64,000 bases of DNA from Cryomorpha sp963741985 (lineage in GTDB: Bacteria; Bacteroidota; Bacteroidia; Flavobacteriales_D; Cryomorphaceae): assembly GCA_963741985.1 (NCBI GenBank), contig CAVUKD010000004.1, positions 806,001 through 870,000 of the forward strand, in the 5' to 3' direction. Below are positions 1-9,332 of this stretch, piece by piece; the stretch's first letter is position 1; each line of letters begins with the position of its first letter. A program made the translations under genes and the position numbers. The notes under the pieces were generated by a model, which saw nothing but the letters and a program-made list of their open reading frames with translations, made no database searches and was not told the origin of the DNA.

Positions 1-2
1 AT

Positions 3-698
3 TCAAAAAATCCTGCCCGGGTAGCGCGTAATTTGAGTTTCCGAAATAATATTTTCGAACTTGCGGGAAGGATGGAACTCACCATTTTTTATGACAATGA
101 TGTGGGTGGCCGTGGATATTACAATCCAGATTTCAAAATGTACTTATTTTTAGGTGCCGGCGTAATTCACCACAATCCGAAAGTAAAATACTCAGGGCCA
201 CTGGTTGAATATAAAGATCAGATTATTGATCTTCAGCCACTCATGACAGAAGGAGTAGAATACAGCCTTTGGCAATTTACGCTGCCTGCCGGTCTCGGTC
301 TTTATTTTACTTACAATAAGGTACATCGTTTTGGTTGGGAAATCGGTTATCGCACCACCTTCACTGACTACCTTGATGATGTGAGTACTACATACGCACG
401 CCCCGACCAAATGTCTCAGACAAATAATGCCCTTGCAGCTGATCTTGCCCACCGAACGACCGATGAATCGCTGGCCAATGCGTCTGTATATGCCGAGCAG
501 TACGGAATGGACTCTCCGAATGCCGGAAGCTTTTTACCCGGCGAAAAACGCGGTGATGCCACCAATAACGACGGCTACATTCTCACCCAGTTTAGCTACA
601 GCTACGTAATAAAAGGACGTAGTAGTTTCTATAAAAAGCGCTATAGCTGGATTAAGAAAAAACAACGTAAACGTCGTAAGAGTAGAGCTAAGTTCTAA
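3..698 (+). CDS. Outer-membrane beta-barrel protein, DUF6089-like (5' end missing)
   Basis: The open frame enters from the window edge, so only the C-terminal ~231 residues are seen. The text alternates short amphipathic strands with polar loops, for example YLFLGAGVIHHNP, and ends in a very basic tail (KKKQRKRRKSRAKF). The GYRTTFTDYLDDVSTTY stretch is typical of the Bacteroidota outer-membrane barrel group that includes DUF6089 and PorG-like proteins, some of which assist type IX secretion. The family name rests on recognised motifs and not on a search. It is convergent with the polysaccharide operon and is probably unrelated to it. Confidence 0.7.
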   Translation, partial: SKNPARVARNLSFRNNIFELAGRMELTIFYDNDVGGRGYYNPDFKMYLFLGAGVIHHNPKVKYSGPLVEYKDQIIDLQPLMTEGVEYSLWQFTLPAGLGLYFTYNKVHRFGWEIGYRTTFTDYLDDVSTTYARPDQMSQTNNALAADLAHRTTDESLANASVYAEQYGMDSPNAGSFLPGEKRGDATNNDGYILTQFSYSYVIKGRSSFYKKRYSWIKKKQRKRRKSRAKF

Positions 699-814
699 AG
701 TTGAGTTCTGGTATATATTCACATAAATTTTATGAATCCCTGTGACCTCTGCTCTTCACCTTTGCTTAGTTGAAAACGCTTTGCAGTTTTAAAAAAAAAC
801 GAAGTCTTCAAAGT

Positions 815-1564
815 CTACCTCTTCCAAAACTGACTAACCTTTCGCAAAGGCTTCATGATAAATGTAAAAGGTGCTGCTTGAAGATTATTGATTTTCCAGG
901 CAAGACGGTCTTCTTTATTGGCATTTATCCTGTTTTGAAAGGACTGATTGCTCTGCCCGCCAACTTTCATTTTTACGAGGACCATAGGCAAATAACACGT
1001 GGAGACCTTATACCGGTATAAAAACCGTAGCATGAGTTCGTAGTCGGCACTGGTTTTGAGGTCGGTGTTGAAATTGCCGAATTCCTGATATATTCTTCTT
1101 TTTACAAAAAATGCAGGATGCGGTGGCATCCAGCCTTTTCGGAAATTTTCTCTGATGAACACTCCTGAAACCCACTTTCGTATCACTTTATCGGGATTTA
1201 ACCGTTTGACATATTCTAAATCTCCATAGCACGCGTCAGTAGCATTTGCCTCAAGCGCTTTGCAGACATTGGTCAAAACCGAAGAAGCAGCATAAACATC
1301 ATCGGCGTTTAAAAGGGCAATCAGATCACCAGTCGCCAGGCTCAAACCCTTGTTCATTGCATCATAAATTCCGTTATCGGGCTCAGAAATATAGGTTGAA
1401 ATCTGCGATTGGTATTTTGATATAATCGTTTTAGTTTGATCAGTTGACCCACCATCTATGATTACGTATTCAATATCAGGATAATCCTGATTTACTACCG
1501 AGAGAATTGTTTCTTCGATAGTGTCTCCGGCATTATAAGATATCGTGATCACCGATATTTTCAT
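815..1564 (-). CDS. Family 2 glycosyltransferase
   Basis: A 249-residue GT-A enzyme expected to transfer a sugar from a nucleotide donor on the cytoplasmic face of the membrane. The N-terminus MKISVITISYNAGDTI and the IDGGSTD motif form the nucleotide-binding half. NADD at residues 86-89 supplies the DXD-type metal site. The segment EPDNGIYDAMNKG is characteristic of the WcaA-like branch. It is the last gene of the long minus-strand operon, and its ATG overlaps the stop of the acetyltransferase upstream by four bases. Donor and acceptor cannot be deduced. Confidence 0.9.
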   Translation of the reverse strand: MKISVITISYNAGDTIEETILSVVNQDYPDIEYVIIDGGSTDQTKTIISKYQSQISTYISEPDNGIYDAMNKGLSLATGDLIALLNADDVYAASSVLTNVCKALEANATDACYGDLEYVKRLNPDKVIRKWVSGVFIRENFRKGWMPPHPAFFVKRRIYQEFGNFNTDLKTSADYELMLRFLYRYKVSTCYLPMVLVKMKVGGQSNQSFQNRINANKEDRLAWKINNLQAAPFTFIMKPLRKVSQFWKR

Positions 1565-2109
1565 AAAATCTCTCTTTCGCGGATCACCTCAGAAGGATTT
1601 CCCGCATATATTTTAAAGCTTTCGAGATTTTTAGTCGCTACCGATCCGGCGCTCAAAACGGCATGAGAAGAACAAGTCACACCGGGGCCAACCAAGGCCT
1701 GAGCACCAATCCAAACTCCATCTTTAAGTTCTATTCCACTCACCTCAAGATCAAAACCGGCCTTTTTATAATTGTGATTTCCTGTAAGGAGCATAGCGCC
1801 TTGAGAAAGACAACAGTTCGACCCGATCTTCACCCTGGCCAGATTGTCAATCCATACTTTTTCACCAATCCAGGTATATTCGCCCACTTCCAAAAACCAT
1901 GGATACTTAATATTTACACCCGGTTTTATAATGACTCCATTCGCTATCTCTGCTCCAAAAACCCTTAGCAAACCGCGCTTCAAACCAGAAACCGGAAAGA
2001 GATACGACTGAAAAAAAATCAAATTTACAAAATACCAACCTACGCGCTTTAGCACCGGGCCGGGCTTGTAATTCGAATTGTCGTATGATTTTAAATTTAC
2101 CTGGCTCAT
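1561..2109 (-). CDS. wcaF: WcaF-like sugar O-acetyltransferase (left-handed beta-helix)
   Basis: A 182-residue acyl-CoA-dependent transferase. Hexapeptide repeats run through the middle (GVIIKPGVNIKYP, VGEYTWIGEKVWIDN, RVKIGSNCCLSQGA) and build the beta-helix. GNHNY contains the usual catalytic histidine. The N-terminal region with FFQSYLFPVSGLKRGLLRVFG is typical of colanic-acid WcaF proteins, which O-acetylate a repeat-unit sugar. It overlaps both neighbours by four bases. The wcaF name denotes family resemblance only, since the sugar it acetylates here is unknown. Confidence 0.85.
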   Translation of the reverse strand: MSQVNLKSYDNSNYKPGPVLKRVGWYFVNLIFFQSYLFPVSGLKRGLLRVFGAEIANGVIIKPGVNIKYPWFLEVGEYTWIGEKVWIDNLARVKIGSNCCLSQGAMLLTGNHNYKKAGFDLEVSGIELKDGVWIGAQALVGPGVTCSSHAVLSAGSVATKNLESFKIYAGNPSEVIREREIL

Positions 2110-3251
2110 TGGAAGAGACTTTTATATTTTAGAACAGAATCTTGAAGATGAATCCTTTCCAATACTTTTTTTGCAATATGGCCATAATTTTTGAAGTAAG
2201 TTGTATGATCCATTTTGGCAATCGCTTCCATAAAATTACTGAATCTTCGGGCGTCTTCAAGTGAAAAATCTGCACCCAGGCCAGTTCTTTCCAAATCTCT
2301 CCAAGGCGTTTGATCGGAAATCAAAACCGGAGTACCCGATAGAAGTGCTTCGATAATGGCATGACCATAATTTTCACCAAGGGTTGGCAGAAAGAAAAGA
2401 TGAGCTTTTTGATATTCCTCCTGGATCTCGTCAGGCGGCAAAGAACCCGAAAATTCAACATTTACATTTTCAGGTAATTTGGCAGCGAGCTCTTTACAGG
2501 TTTCGGCGTAGTCAATATCGTAAAAGGAGCCGATAAAACGGATCGAAACACGTGGGAAGGGCGATACAGACTGGAGACATTTTAATGCGTAATGAATATT
2601 TTTTTCACGGGCTATCCGGGCGACGCAAACGATCTTTATTTCACCTTCTCCCTTCTCTGGAAGTATAACATGGCCGGAAGGAATAGCAGGCAAATTAGGT
2701 ATGACTGTAATGTGGCTGCTTTTTGAAAAATGGTTTCTGATATGACCGGCTTCTTGTGCGTTGGTAGCGTGAAAATGAACCGTTGAATACCAACCCAGAC
2801 TTTTGGCTACCGCCAGATAAACACGCTTCTTTCCACTCTTGATCCCCAGGGCGCCGGGAGCGAGCATTCCGCGTGGTGCGAGAATCACTTCACGATTGAG
2901 TCGTGATGAGGCCCTCAAAGGAAAAATCGAAAACGACTTGCTGAATACGCCATTTATATACAACTTATGATCAGGGAATTCTTCAATAAGTTTACGAATG
3001 GAACTAAGAGTCTGATTATCCGGAGAGAGATATTTTACCCGCGCCTTGCCAACTGTAGTCCACTTATCGGCTTCAATTTGCCGGTAAGGCTGCACGTCGA
3101 GATAATCGCGGTCGCTGCATACAATGTGGAAATCAACTGAATCGCCGAGCGCATCTACGAGATGGGCGCAAGAGCTAATCGGACCACCCGCCTTATAACC
3201 CGGCAGATACCAATCGGTAAACAGAAGTACTTTTGGCTTATTCAATTCCAT
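2106..3251 (-). CDS. Family 4 glycosyltransferase
   Basis: A 381-residue GT-B enzyme. The first Rossmann domain begins VLLFTDWYLPGYKAGGP, with the glycine-rich acceptor-side loop. The C-terminal donor domain has the E-x7-E motif GENYGHAIIEALLSGTP, which holds the nucleotide sugar in retaining GT4 enzymes. The PRGML segment mid-protein is also usual in this family. The start overlaps the end of the asparagine synthetase gene by 14 bases. The sugar specificity is not readable. Confidence 0.9.
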   Translation of the reverse strand: MELNKPKVLLFTDWYLPGYKAGGPISSCAHLVDALGDSVDFHIVCSDRDYLDVQPYRQIEADKWTTVGKARVKYLSPDNQTLSSIRKLIEEFPDHKLYINGVFSKSFSIFPLRASSRLNREVILAPRGMLAPGALGIKSGKKRVYLAVAKSLGWYSTVHFHATNAQEAGHIRNHFSKSSHITVIPNLPAIPSGHVILPEKGEGEIKIVCVARIAREKNIHYALKCLQSVSPFPRVSIRFIGSFYDIDYAETCKELAAKLPENVNVEFSGSLPPDEIQEEYQKAHLFFLPTLGENYGHAIIEALLSGTPVLISDQTPWRDLERTGLGADFSLEDARRFSNFMEAIAKMDHTTYFKNYGHIAKKVLERIHLQDSVLKYKSLFQ

Positions 3252-5113
3252 TTTCTGACATCCATGCCTGAAGAATACAAAGGTACCACAACCGCGACCA
3301 GGTAACCTGAGGTTTGCCTTTCAAGAAATCGTCCCACCGCTTTGCAAGAGCCGGACCATTGAATGCTTCATTTCTGCCGAGCGCCAGAATATGGTCACCA
3401 CAAAAATCCTTCAATTCATTGCGCATCCATCCATCCCACGGAAACGTGAATCCCATTTTGGGGCGATTTGACAACTTCTGAAGGCAGCATATCCCCCATC
3501 GCAGTAACGAGTAGCTTTTTAGGAGTAGTTGGGTACTTAAATTTATCAGGTACCGCCATCACAGCGCTTACCAATTCATGATCCATAAATGGAACCCGCA
3601 GCTCTAGGGCATGTGCCATACTCATCTGATCGGAATCGCGAAGGAGAATCGATTGCAAATAGGTGGTAATCTCAGCATAACTCACTTTGCTGAGAATGGG
3701 AAGTGAATACCCGGGAGTGCCAAAGCCCACACCTTCTTTCACGAGGCTGTACACTGAGTTGATGCCTTTGTTTCCGTGTTTTGCAATTTCGGTGATCAGC
3801 CCTCGCGACAACACTTCCCGATTGTATTGATATACATTTTCAAGGTCGAGATAGTCTTCGGTGAGCACTTGCTTAATCTTGTAGCTTGCCACTCCGGGTC
3901 GGACCATCAGCAAAATATCTCCCGCAAGACGGCGCAAAACTTTTGGAAAACTCATCAACCAGGCTTTATCCCGGAGGGAATAGAATCTTTTGAAAATGTC
4001 GTAGCCGGCAAAAACCTCATCACCGCCAAGTCCTGAAAGCACCACCGTAATACCCGCCTCTTTGGCGAGTTTGGAAACCATATAGGTATTTATCCCGTCG
4101 CCGGTAGGAAAATCCATAGCCCTAATGGCAGCGGGCAAATTGTCGAGAAGTGCCTGCGGTGCGAGTAGTAATTCGGTATGATCGGTGTGGTACTTATCTG
4201 CAATCTGTCGGGCATAGATACTTTCGTCAAATTCGGCATCTTCGAAGGTTACCGTAAAGGTTTTCAACTGATCTACTTCCCGTGCGGCAAGAGCCACCAA
4301 TGCGCTCGAATCAATTCCACCGGAGAGAAAAGCTCCCATCGGTACATCTGCTACGAGTCTTCGCTTCACGGCTTCTCCCATTTTTTTTCGCACAAGCGAA
4401 ACGGTATCGTTATACGTTAGACTCGCCACCTCCGACTGCGCATCACGGGCGAGGTGCCAGTAGGTTTCAATGCTGGAATCATGATCAGTTATCGTCATTG
4501 CGCTCCCGGGCGGCAACATATACACTCCATCAATAATCGTATTAGTGCCATGAACCGTTTTGTAGCGCAGGTAATCGCCGAGAACCTCCGTATTTAGCTT
4601 TCGGGGAATGACTCCACTTGAAAATAAAGCACGTATTTCACTTGAAAAAACCGTGTGCGAATTTGTTCGTGCATAATACAGCGGCTTAATCCCCATCCGG
4701 TCGCGCACAAGGGTTAAGACTTCTTTTTTGCTGTCCCAAATCGCAAAGGCGAACATCCCGTTGCAGGATTTTACAAAGTTGATTCCCCATTTGGCAAAAC
4801 CGAGAAGGAGCACTTCCGTATCGCCGTCGGTTTTGAACTCCACTCCGGAAAATGATTTTCTGAGCTCGCGGTAATTGTAAATCTCACCATTGAAAACAAT
4901 CGTATATCTCCCCGAAGCATCGGTCATAGGCTGATTTGAAGCTTCCGAGAGATCAATAATGCTGAGCCTTCGGTGGCCGAGGGTTATCATATCATTTTGG
5001 TATGAACCTTCGGCATCGGGGCCGCGGTGTGCGAGCCTGGCGTTCATCTGCGTTATGCGCGCAAGACCATCTTCAGACTTTAGGGGTCCATATATTCCGT
5101 TTATTCCACACAT
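3238..5113 (-). pseudogene. asnB: Asparagine synthetase (glutamine-hydrolysing), frameshifted near the 3' end
   Basis: Class II glutamine amidotransferase plus ATP-dependent amide transfer. I start it at the ATG at 5113, not the TTG one codon earlier, because this places the nucleophilic Cys directly after Met (MCGINGIYGP). RGPDAEG and the GEIYN segment follow. The synthetase domain has the PP-loop SGGIDSS and the YAEI..YLQ region. After SEVV the frame breaks. The expected NRPKMGFTFPWDGW continues in the next frame if one A is removed from the AAA run (TTT at 3467-3469 on the plus strand). Such AsnB paralogues are frequent in surface-sugar operons and may amidate a uronic acid. The single-base shift could be a sequencing error. 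Confidence 0.85.
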
Positions 5114-6051
5114 CAACCAAGGATAAAATCTGTATTGTCTAATAAAATTTTCAGTCCTTGACGGAGCGGAATCAAATCGCGACCAAGCATATCCATCATC
5201 TTCGAATTATCGGGCATTCTGCGCGTCATATCGCCCTCCTTTAAGGGTGGCAAATGCACTATTTTTGAGCTGCTTCCGGTGAGTTCAATAATCGTTTTAG
5301 CCAGATCCAGAATACTGATTTCAATATTGGAACCGATATTTACCACATCGTTGATTACCTTATTATTTTCAAAAGCAGCAAGCGTCGCGTCGATATTATC
5401 ACCCACATAGCAGAAGGTGCGGGTTTGATCACCTTCGCCATATACCGTGAGATCATTTCCGCTCAGGGCTGACTTTAAAAATTTTGAGATAACAAAATCA
5501 GGGCTTTGCTTTATTCCATAGGTATTAAAAAACCGGAAAATTGTAAACTCCAAACCGTATTCTTGTTGGTACGAGCGCAGGAAAGCCTCACCAATATTCT
5601 TTACGATGGCATAGGGAAGCTTCGAATTGAGCGGAGTCGTCATTTCATTTTGTGGAATTTCGACCGGCTCGCCATAGACCTCAGAGCTGCTGCTAAAAAA
5701 GACACGTTTCACACCGGTATTCTTACTTAGATCGAGAATATTGCGGATACCATTGATATCATCGAGAACTTTTACCGGATTCTCAAGTGTTCGCTGCACT
5801 CCAACCATGGCAGCATAATGAAATACATAGGCGAATTTATACGCGAAAAAAACAGCCGAAATATCTTTGAACCGATTCACGTCACATTTAATGAAATGTA
5901 CATTTCCATATCGACCGTCGGGCAATTTATGACGCGACCCGGTTTGTAAATTGTCCACGACAATAATTTCATTTTCCTTTTTATTTGAAAGCTTCTCAGC
6001 AAGCTCACTGGCTATAAATCCGGCACCACCCGTTACAAGTATTTTACTCAT
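5113..6051 (-). CDS. NAD-dependent epimerase/dehydratase (extended SDR)
   Basis: A 312-residue nucleotide-sugar-modifying SDR. TGGAGFIASELA at the N-terminus is the NAD-binding TGxxGxxG motif. SSSSEVYG gives the catalytic Ser region and YAIVK the YxxxK pair. FFNTYG and the C-terminal NIGS segment are those of UDP-glucose 4-epimerase/UDP-glucuronate decarboxylase relatives. Its stop codon overlaps the asnB start (ATGA), so the two are translationally coupled. Exact chemistry (4-epimerase or decarboxylase) is not resolved by the motifs. Confidence 0.85.
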   Translation of the reverse strand: MSKILVTGGAGFIASELAEKLSNKKENEIIVVDNLQTGSRHKLPDGRYGNVHFIKCDVNRFKDISAVFFAYKFAYVFHYAAMVGVQRTLENPVKVLDDINGIRNILDLSKNTGVKRVFFSSSSEVYGEPVEIPQNEMTTPLNSKLPYAIVKNIGEAFLRSYQQEYGLEFTIFRFFNTYGIKQSPDFVISKFLKSALSGNDLTVYGEGDQTRTFCYVGDNIDATLAAFENNKVINDVVNIGSNIEISILDLAKTIIELTGSSSKIVHLPPLKEGDMTRRMPDNSKMMDMLGRDLIPLRQGLKILLDNTDFILG

Positions 6052-7094
6052 TTTTTAGTTTCTAATAATTTTCCGGCTACCACCAGCCAGGAATCAATGC
6101 TAATTCGGGAAGCCAGTTCTTTACTTCGCTCGCCCATTTCAATTAGTGTGCTCTCTGGCAACTGCGTCATTCTAAATAGTACATTTACCAATTCCCCGAC
6201 CTTACCGGGACTGAATAAATATCCATTTTCACCTTCGGCCAAAAATGCACTTGCCGCTCCCACTTTTGACGATGAAATAAGCGGATATCCCGCTGCTGCA
6301 AATTCGTGGAGCACTACACCCCAAGGTTCTTTATGGCTCGGCAAAACAAATATACCTCCTGCAGCTACAAATTTATCTAAATCAGCAGGCTGCACAAACC
6401 CAAGATGATGAATTCCGGGAGATTCTTTTCTTTTCGGAAAAAGGGGACCCTGCCCGGCACAAAAAAGTTCCCAGCCTGAATTGGAAAGTCTTGCAAAAGC
6501 TTCCCACAATTCATTGACTCCTTTAAAATCAACATATCGGCCCACAAAAACAAAGCGCTTTGGAAAAGATTTCAGCGGAAGCTTGACGCCCATTTCGCCC
6601 CATTTACCAATATTAGCGGTGTAAAAACCGGTATAAATATGGTCTACACCGAATCCCAGTTTTTGTGCAAACTTCAGTTGAGGAGTGCCGGGAACCCATG
6701 CATCTGAAAAAATAGGTTTGTAGAGCACTCTTGCCCGGTTAAAAGATAGTCTCGCTTTTATTCCTTCCTCAATCTGTGTGTCCAAAGCCAACACAGTGCG
6801 GCAATCATTTTTCATTTTGCGGCACACAGCGAGATAGCTTTTGTCAACCCAGCCACTGCAAACAATAGCCTGAGGTTGAATTTTTCTAACTTTCTCTTCC
6901 AGCTCTGCATCCGAAAAATCATTCCGTTCGTAGTACCTGCATGCTGAATTTTCAAAATTAAACTGAAAAGGCGCTTCCGGGTTTACCGGATAGGCAAAAA
7001 CGTGAACTTGGACACCGGTTTCTGCCAGCCGATCCATGCAGGCTTTTATATATTCAGCCAATTCGGTATAGAGAAAAACAATACACCTATTCAT
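6048..7094 (-). CDS. Family 4 glycosyltransferase
   Basis: A GT-B glycosyltransferase of about 348 residues. The ATG at 7094 (MNRCIVFLYTELAEY) is preferred to the TTG four codons upstream because it begins directly with the first beta-strand and leaves an eight-base overlap with the gene before. The donor domain contains KRFVFVGRYVDFKGV and the E-x7-E motif KEPWGVVLHEFAAAG, both GT4 hallmarks. The product should add a sugar to the undecaprenyl-linked repeat unit, but the donor is unknown. Confidence 0.88.
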   Translation of the reverse strand: MNRCIVFLYTELAEYIKACMDRLAETGVQVHVFAYPVNPEAPFQFNFENSACRYYERNDFSDAELEEKVRKIQPQAIVCSGWVDKSYLAVCRKMKNDCRTVLALDTQIEEGIKARLSFNRARVLYKPIFSDAWVPGTPQLKFAQKLGFGVDHIYTGFYTANIGKWGEMGVKLPLKSFPKRFVFVGRYVDFKGVNELWEAFARLSNSGWELFCAGQGPLFPKRKESPGIHHLGFVQPADLDKFVAAGGIFVLPSHKEPWGVVLHEFAAAGYPLISSSKVGAASAFLAEGENGYLFSPGKVGELVNVLFRMTQLPESTLIEMGERSKELASRISIDSWLVVAGKLLETKK

Positions 7095-8004
7095 TCCCGG
7101 TTGCAATTAGTTCCTTCAAAACCCGAGGTTCGATAGCAGCTTCGATTTTGGCCTGACCATCCACATTCGGATGAATTTCATCGCGGTAATCGCTCAATGT
7201 AAAACCTGAATCAAAACCCGATATCCGGTTTACATTGTGTTCTTTTAAAAAGAGTTCGAGTGCCTTGCCTTTCGCATTCCATTGTTGATTTTCGAATTCG
7301 CTTCTATCGGGATGATGGTAAACAATTAGTGGAATATTCGCCGAATCGGCATAATTCACAAAATCGGGCCACCCGGAAGTATAGGTCAGTTTCTCCGGAT
7401 TTATATGGGGCATGAGCGGAATTTTATTCCACTTTACTTTTTCAAAATACCGGCTATACACCCAGGATACGGCGTCAAAAATTGCAAGTTTGGGATCGTC
7501 TTTTGGATAAAATGGCACATGTCCCACCACATCCCGAAAAGTCATATGATCAGTCCAGTCGTGGCTGCTGAAAACAAGAACAATCATAGCTGCGTGGAAG
7601 TCGCCGTTGGCCTGCATCCATTTGAAGGCATTATCGGGACCCCAACTCCCTGCCGAAATATTTAGCACCTGCACAGAATCTATTTTGCGCCGAAGCGCTT
7701 CTTGCAAGAGCGTACTCGCCAACTCCGATTGATCTGTAGCGACGCCCCCATTGAGCACGCTGTCACCAAATTTGAGAATATGCTTATAGCCCTTGATTAC
7801 TTGCGGGCTGCGCATCCCATAGGAATTGGTATTAAATTGATTTCCAAATCGGTGTACCCTCAGGTTCGGTTTTAGAGCATACTCGTAAGTACGCGATGAC
7901 TGGTAACAGGGAATTTGACCAAAACCAAAAAGCCGGAGAATGATTTCTATTGCAAGAAGTGCAAGAAAAATGTAAATAATTTTAAACCAAAACCGCTTGT
8001 ACAT
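7087..8004 (-). CDS. Membrane-anchored SGNH/GDSL hydrolase-like protein
   Basis: A 305-residue protein with one N-terminal membrane segment (IIYIFLALLAIEIILRLF) and a periplasmic SGNH domain. GDS at residues 80-82 supplies the nucleophilic Ser, NISAGSWGPDN the block-II/III Gly/Asn region, and DEIHPN near the C-terminus the Asp-x-x-His pair. Family members deacetylate or transfer acyl groups on polysaccharides. A role in editing the exported glycan is inferred from its place between a glycosyltransferase and the O-antigen ligase gene, whose 3' end it overlaps. Confidence 0.75.
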   Translation of the reverse strand: MYKRFWFKIIYIFLALLAIEIILRLFGFGQIPCYQSSRTYEYALKPNLRVHRFGNQFNTNSYGMRSPQVIKGYKHILKFGDSVLNGGVATDQSELASTLLQEALRRKIDSVQVLNISAGSWGPDNAFKWMQANGDFHAAMIVLVFSSHDWTDHMTFRDVVGHVPFYPKDDPKLAIFDAVSWVYSRYFEKVKWNKIPLMPHINPEKLTYTSGWPDFVNYADSANIPLIVYHHPDRSEFENQQWNAKGKALELFLKEHNVNRISGFDSGFTLSDYRDEIHPNVDGQAKIEAAIEPRVLKELIATGNE

Positions 8005-9319
8005 CGGGTTTTTCGTAAGAATTTAATTCGCCGCTAATATACGGCTGGAAAAGCGGATCCGTGACCATCGTGATCGAAAAAAGCAAAAGAATTGTGAAAG
8101 GATTGAGCGAGGCAGCCAGCCAAGGCTCAAGCATAATGCTAAAAAGGATCATCCATAGATATGGAAATGCGAGTCTGCAATTTTTAGCTCCCGCAATAAA
8201 AAGAAGAAACAAACCACGGAGGAAAAAAGCGAGGCCTGCAATGCCGGTATTGAGCCATATAATAAGATACGTATTGTGCACACCTCCCTGATGGCCAAGA
8301 CTATTAAGGATATCCTGATTCTTCCCCATAAGCCATTCGTCATACGCGAAACCACGGCCAAACCAGAAATTATCCTGAATGGCCTGCCACGCAAAATTCC
8401 AGGCAATATACCTTCCCGACCCATCATCGAGGGTTTTTACCCTGAAAAAGGTGGACAATCCCAGAGCTTCGACAATATTTACCAGGTTATTTGCGATAAG
8501 CTCAGCACCAAAGGCCACGGTGAGAAAAGCGAGAAATCCCGCAAAAGGCGAAAGGCTGTAAAACCGCGACAGCACGAAAAACATACCAACCGCAATGATA
8601 GCCGTGCGTGAACCGCTCATAATCATTGCAAAGAGTATGGTGATAATAATCCAGCGCATATCCGTTTTGGAAAACAAACCTTTGAAATACTCCCGGCTCA
8701 AAATGGCAAATCCGAATAAGAGAATCGTGTAAATCCCTAAGCCATTGGGATTGCCGAAAAGCGACCGAAACCGGCCGTGGTGCGAGAAGGCAAGTCCATA
8801 ATCGACATACCGCAACAGGTATCCCACAATAATAAGAAGGACACTAAAAAAGATTATGTCCTTGACAATTATCGGTCCGCTACCCTCAAGTGATTTTACA
8901 AAAAACTGCGGTACCACGAAGAGAATCAACAGGTAGGAAAGCATCTTTTGAAAACTGGTGAAAATATAGGGCGACGATACCAGACCGATAATCGAGATGA
9001 TAATAAAAGGCGTGAAGTACTTGAAAATCGAATTGATGTGGGAGAAATGCCGCCGGTCGACGATAACTATCGCGGTGAGCAGAAGGATATAAATATTTTT
9101 GAAATCTTTGGCAAAATCGGTGGCCGATTGGAGACTATCGCTTAAAATTAGAATAAACAGGAATCCGAGAAGAATCTCGAAATACATGCCCCGTCGCCAA
9201 AACAGAAAAATGGTGAGCGTACCCAATCCGAAAAAAAGCGGAATACTCGCTGAGCCCACGAAAAACCAAAGGGCAAAAATCAGGAGCAGCGTGCTATTTC
9301 TCGAAATAAATTGTACCAT
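7982..9319 (-). CDS. O-antigen ligase / Wzy-type polymerase family membrane protein
   Basis: A 445-residue polytopic protein with roughly a dozen hydrophobic segments. The large periplasmic loop in the C-terminal half holds GSGRYIAWNFAWQAI, then a GRGF segment and HNTYL. This R...GxG...HN arrangement is the Wzy_C signature (O-antigen ligase, PF04932). WaaL ligases and Wzy polymerases share it, so either joining of the glycan to its acceptor or polymerisation of repeat units is possible. It is the only such protein visible in the window. The surrounding genes are all repeat-unit assembly enzymes. Confidence 0.85.
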   Translation of the reverse strand: MVQFISRNSTLLLIFALWFFVGSASIPLFFGLGTLTIFLFWRRGMYFEILLGFLFILILSDSLQSATDFAKDFKNIYILLLTAIVIVDRRHFSHINSIFKYFTPFIIISIIGLVSSPYIFTSFQKMLSYLLILFVVPQFFVKSLEGSGPIIVKDIIFFSVLLIIVGYLLRYVDYGLAFSHHGRFRSLFGNPNGLGIYTILLFGFAILSREYFKGLFSKTDMRWIIITILFAMIMSGSRTAIIAVGMFFVLSRFYSLSPFAGFLAFLTVAFGAELIANNLVNIVEALGLSTFFRVKTLDDGSGRYIAWNFAWQAIQDNFWFGRGFAYDEWLMGKNQDILNSLGHQGGVHNTYLIIWLNTGIAGLAFFLRGLFLLFIAGAKNCRLAFPYLWMILFSIMLEPWLAASLNPFTILLLFSITMVTDPLFQPYISGELNSYEKPDVQAVLV

Positions 9320-9332
9320 GCCGGGCTGTCAA

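Noticed and set aside
698..815. Rho-independent terminator between the convergent first two genes
   Set aside because: Only an AT-rich palindrome (CATAAATTTTATG) is present, without a GC stem and T-run.
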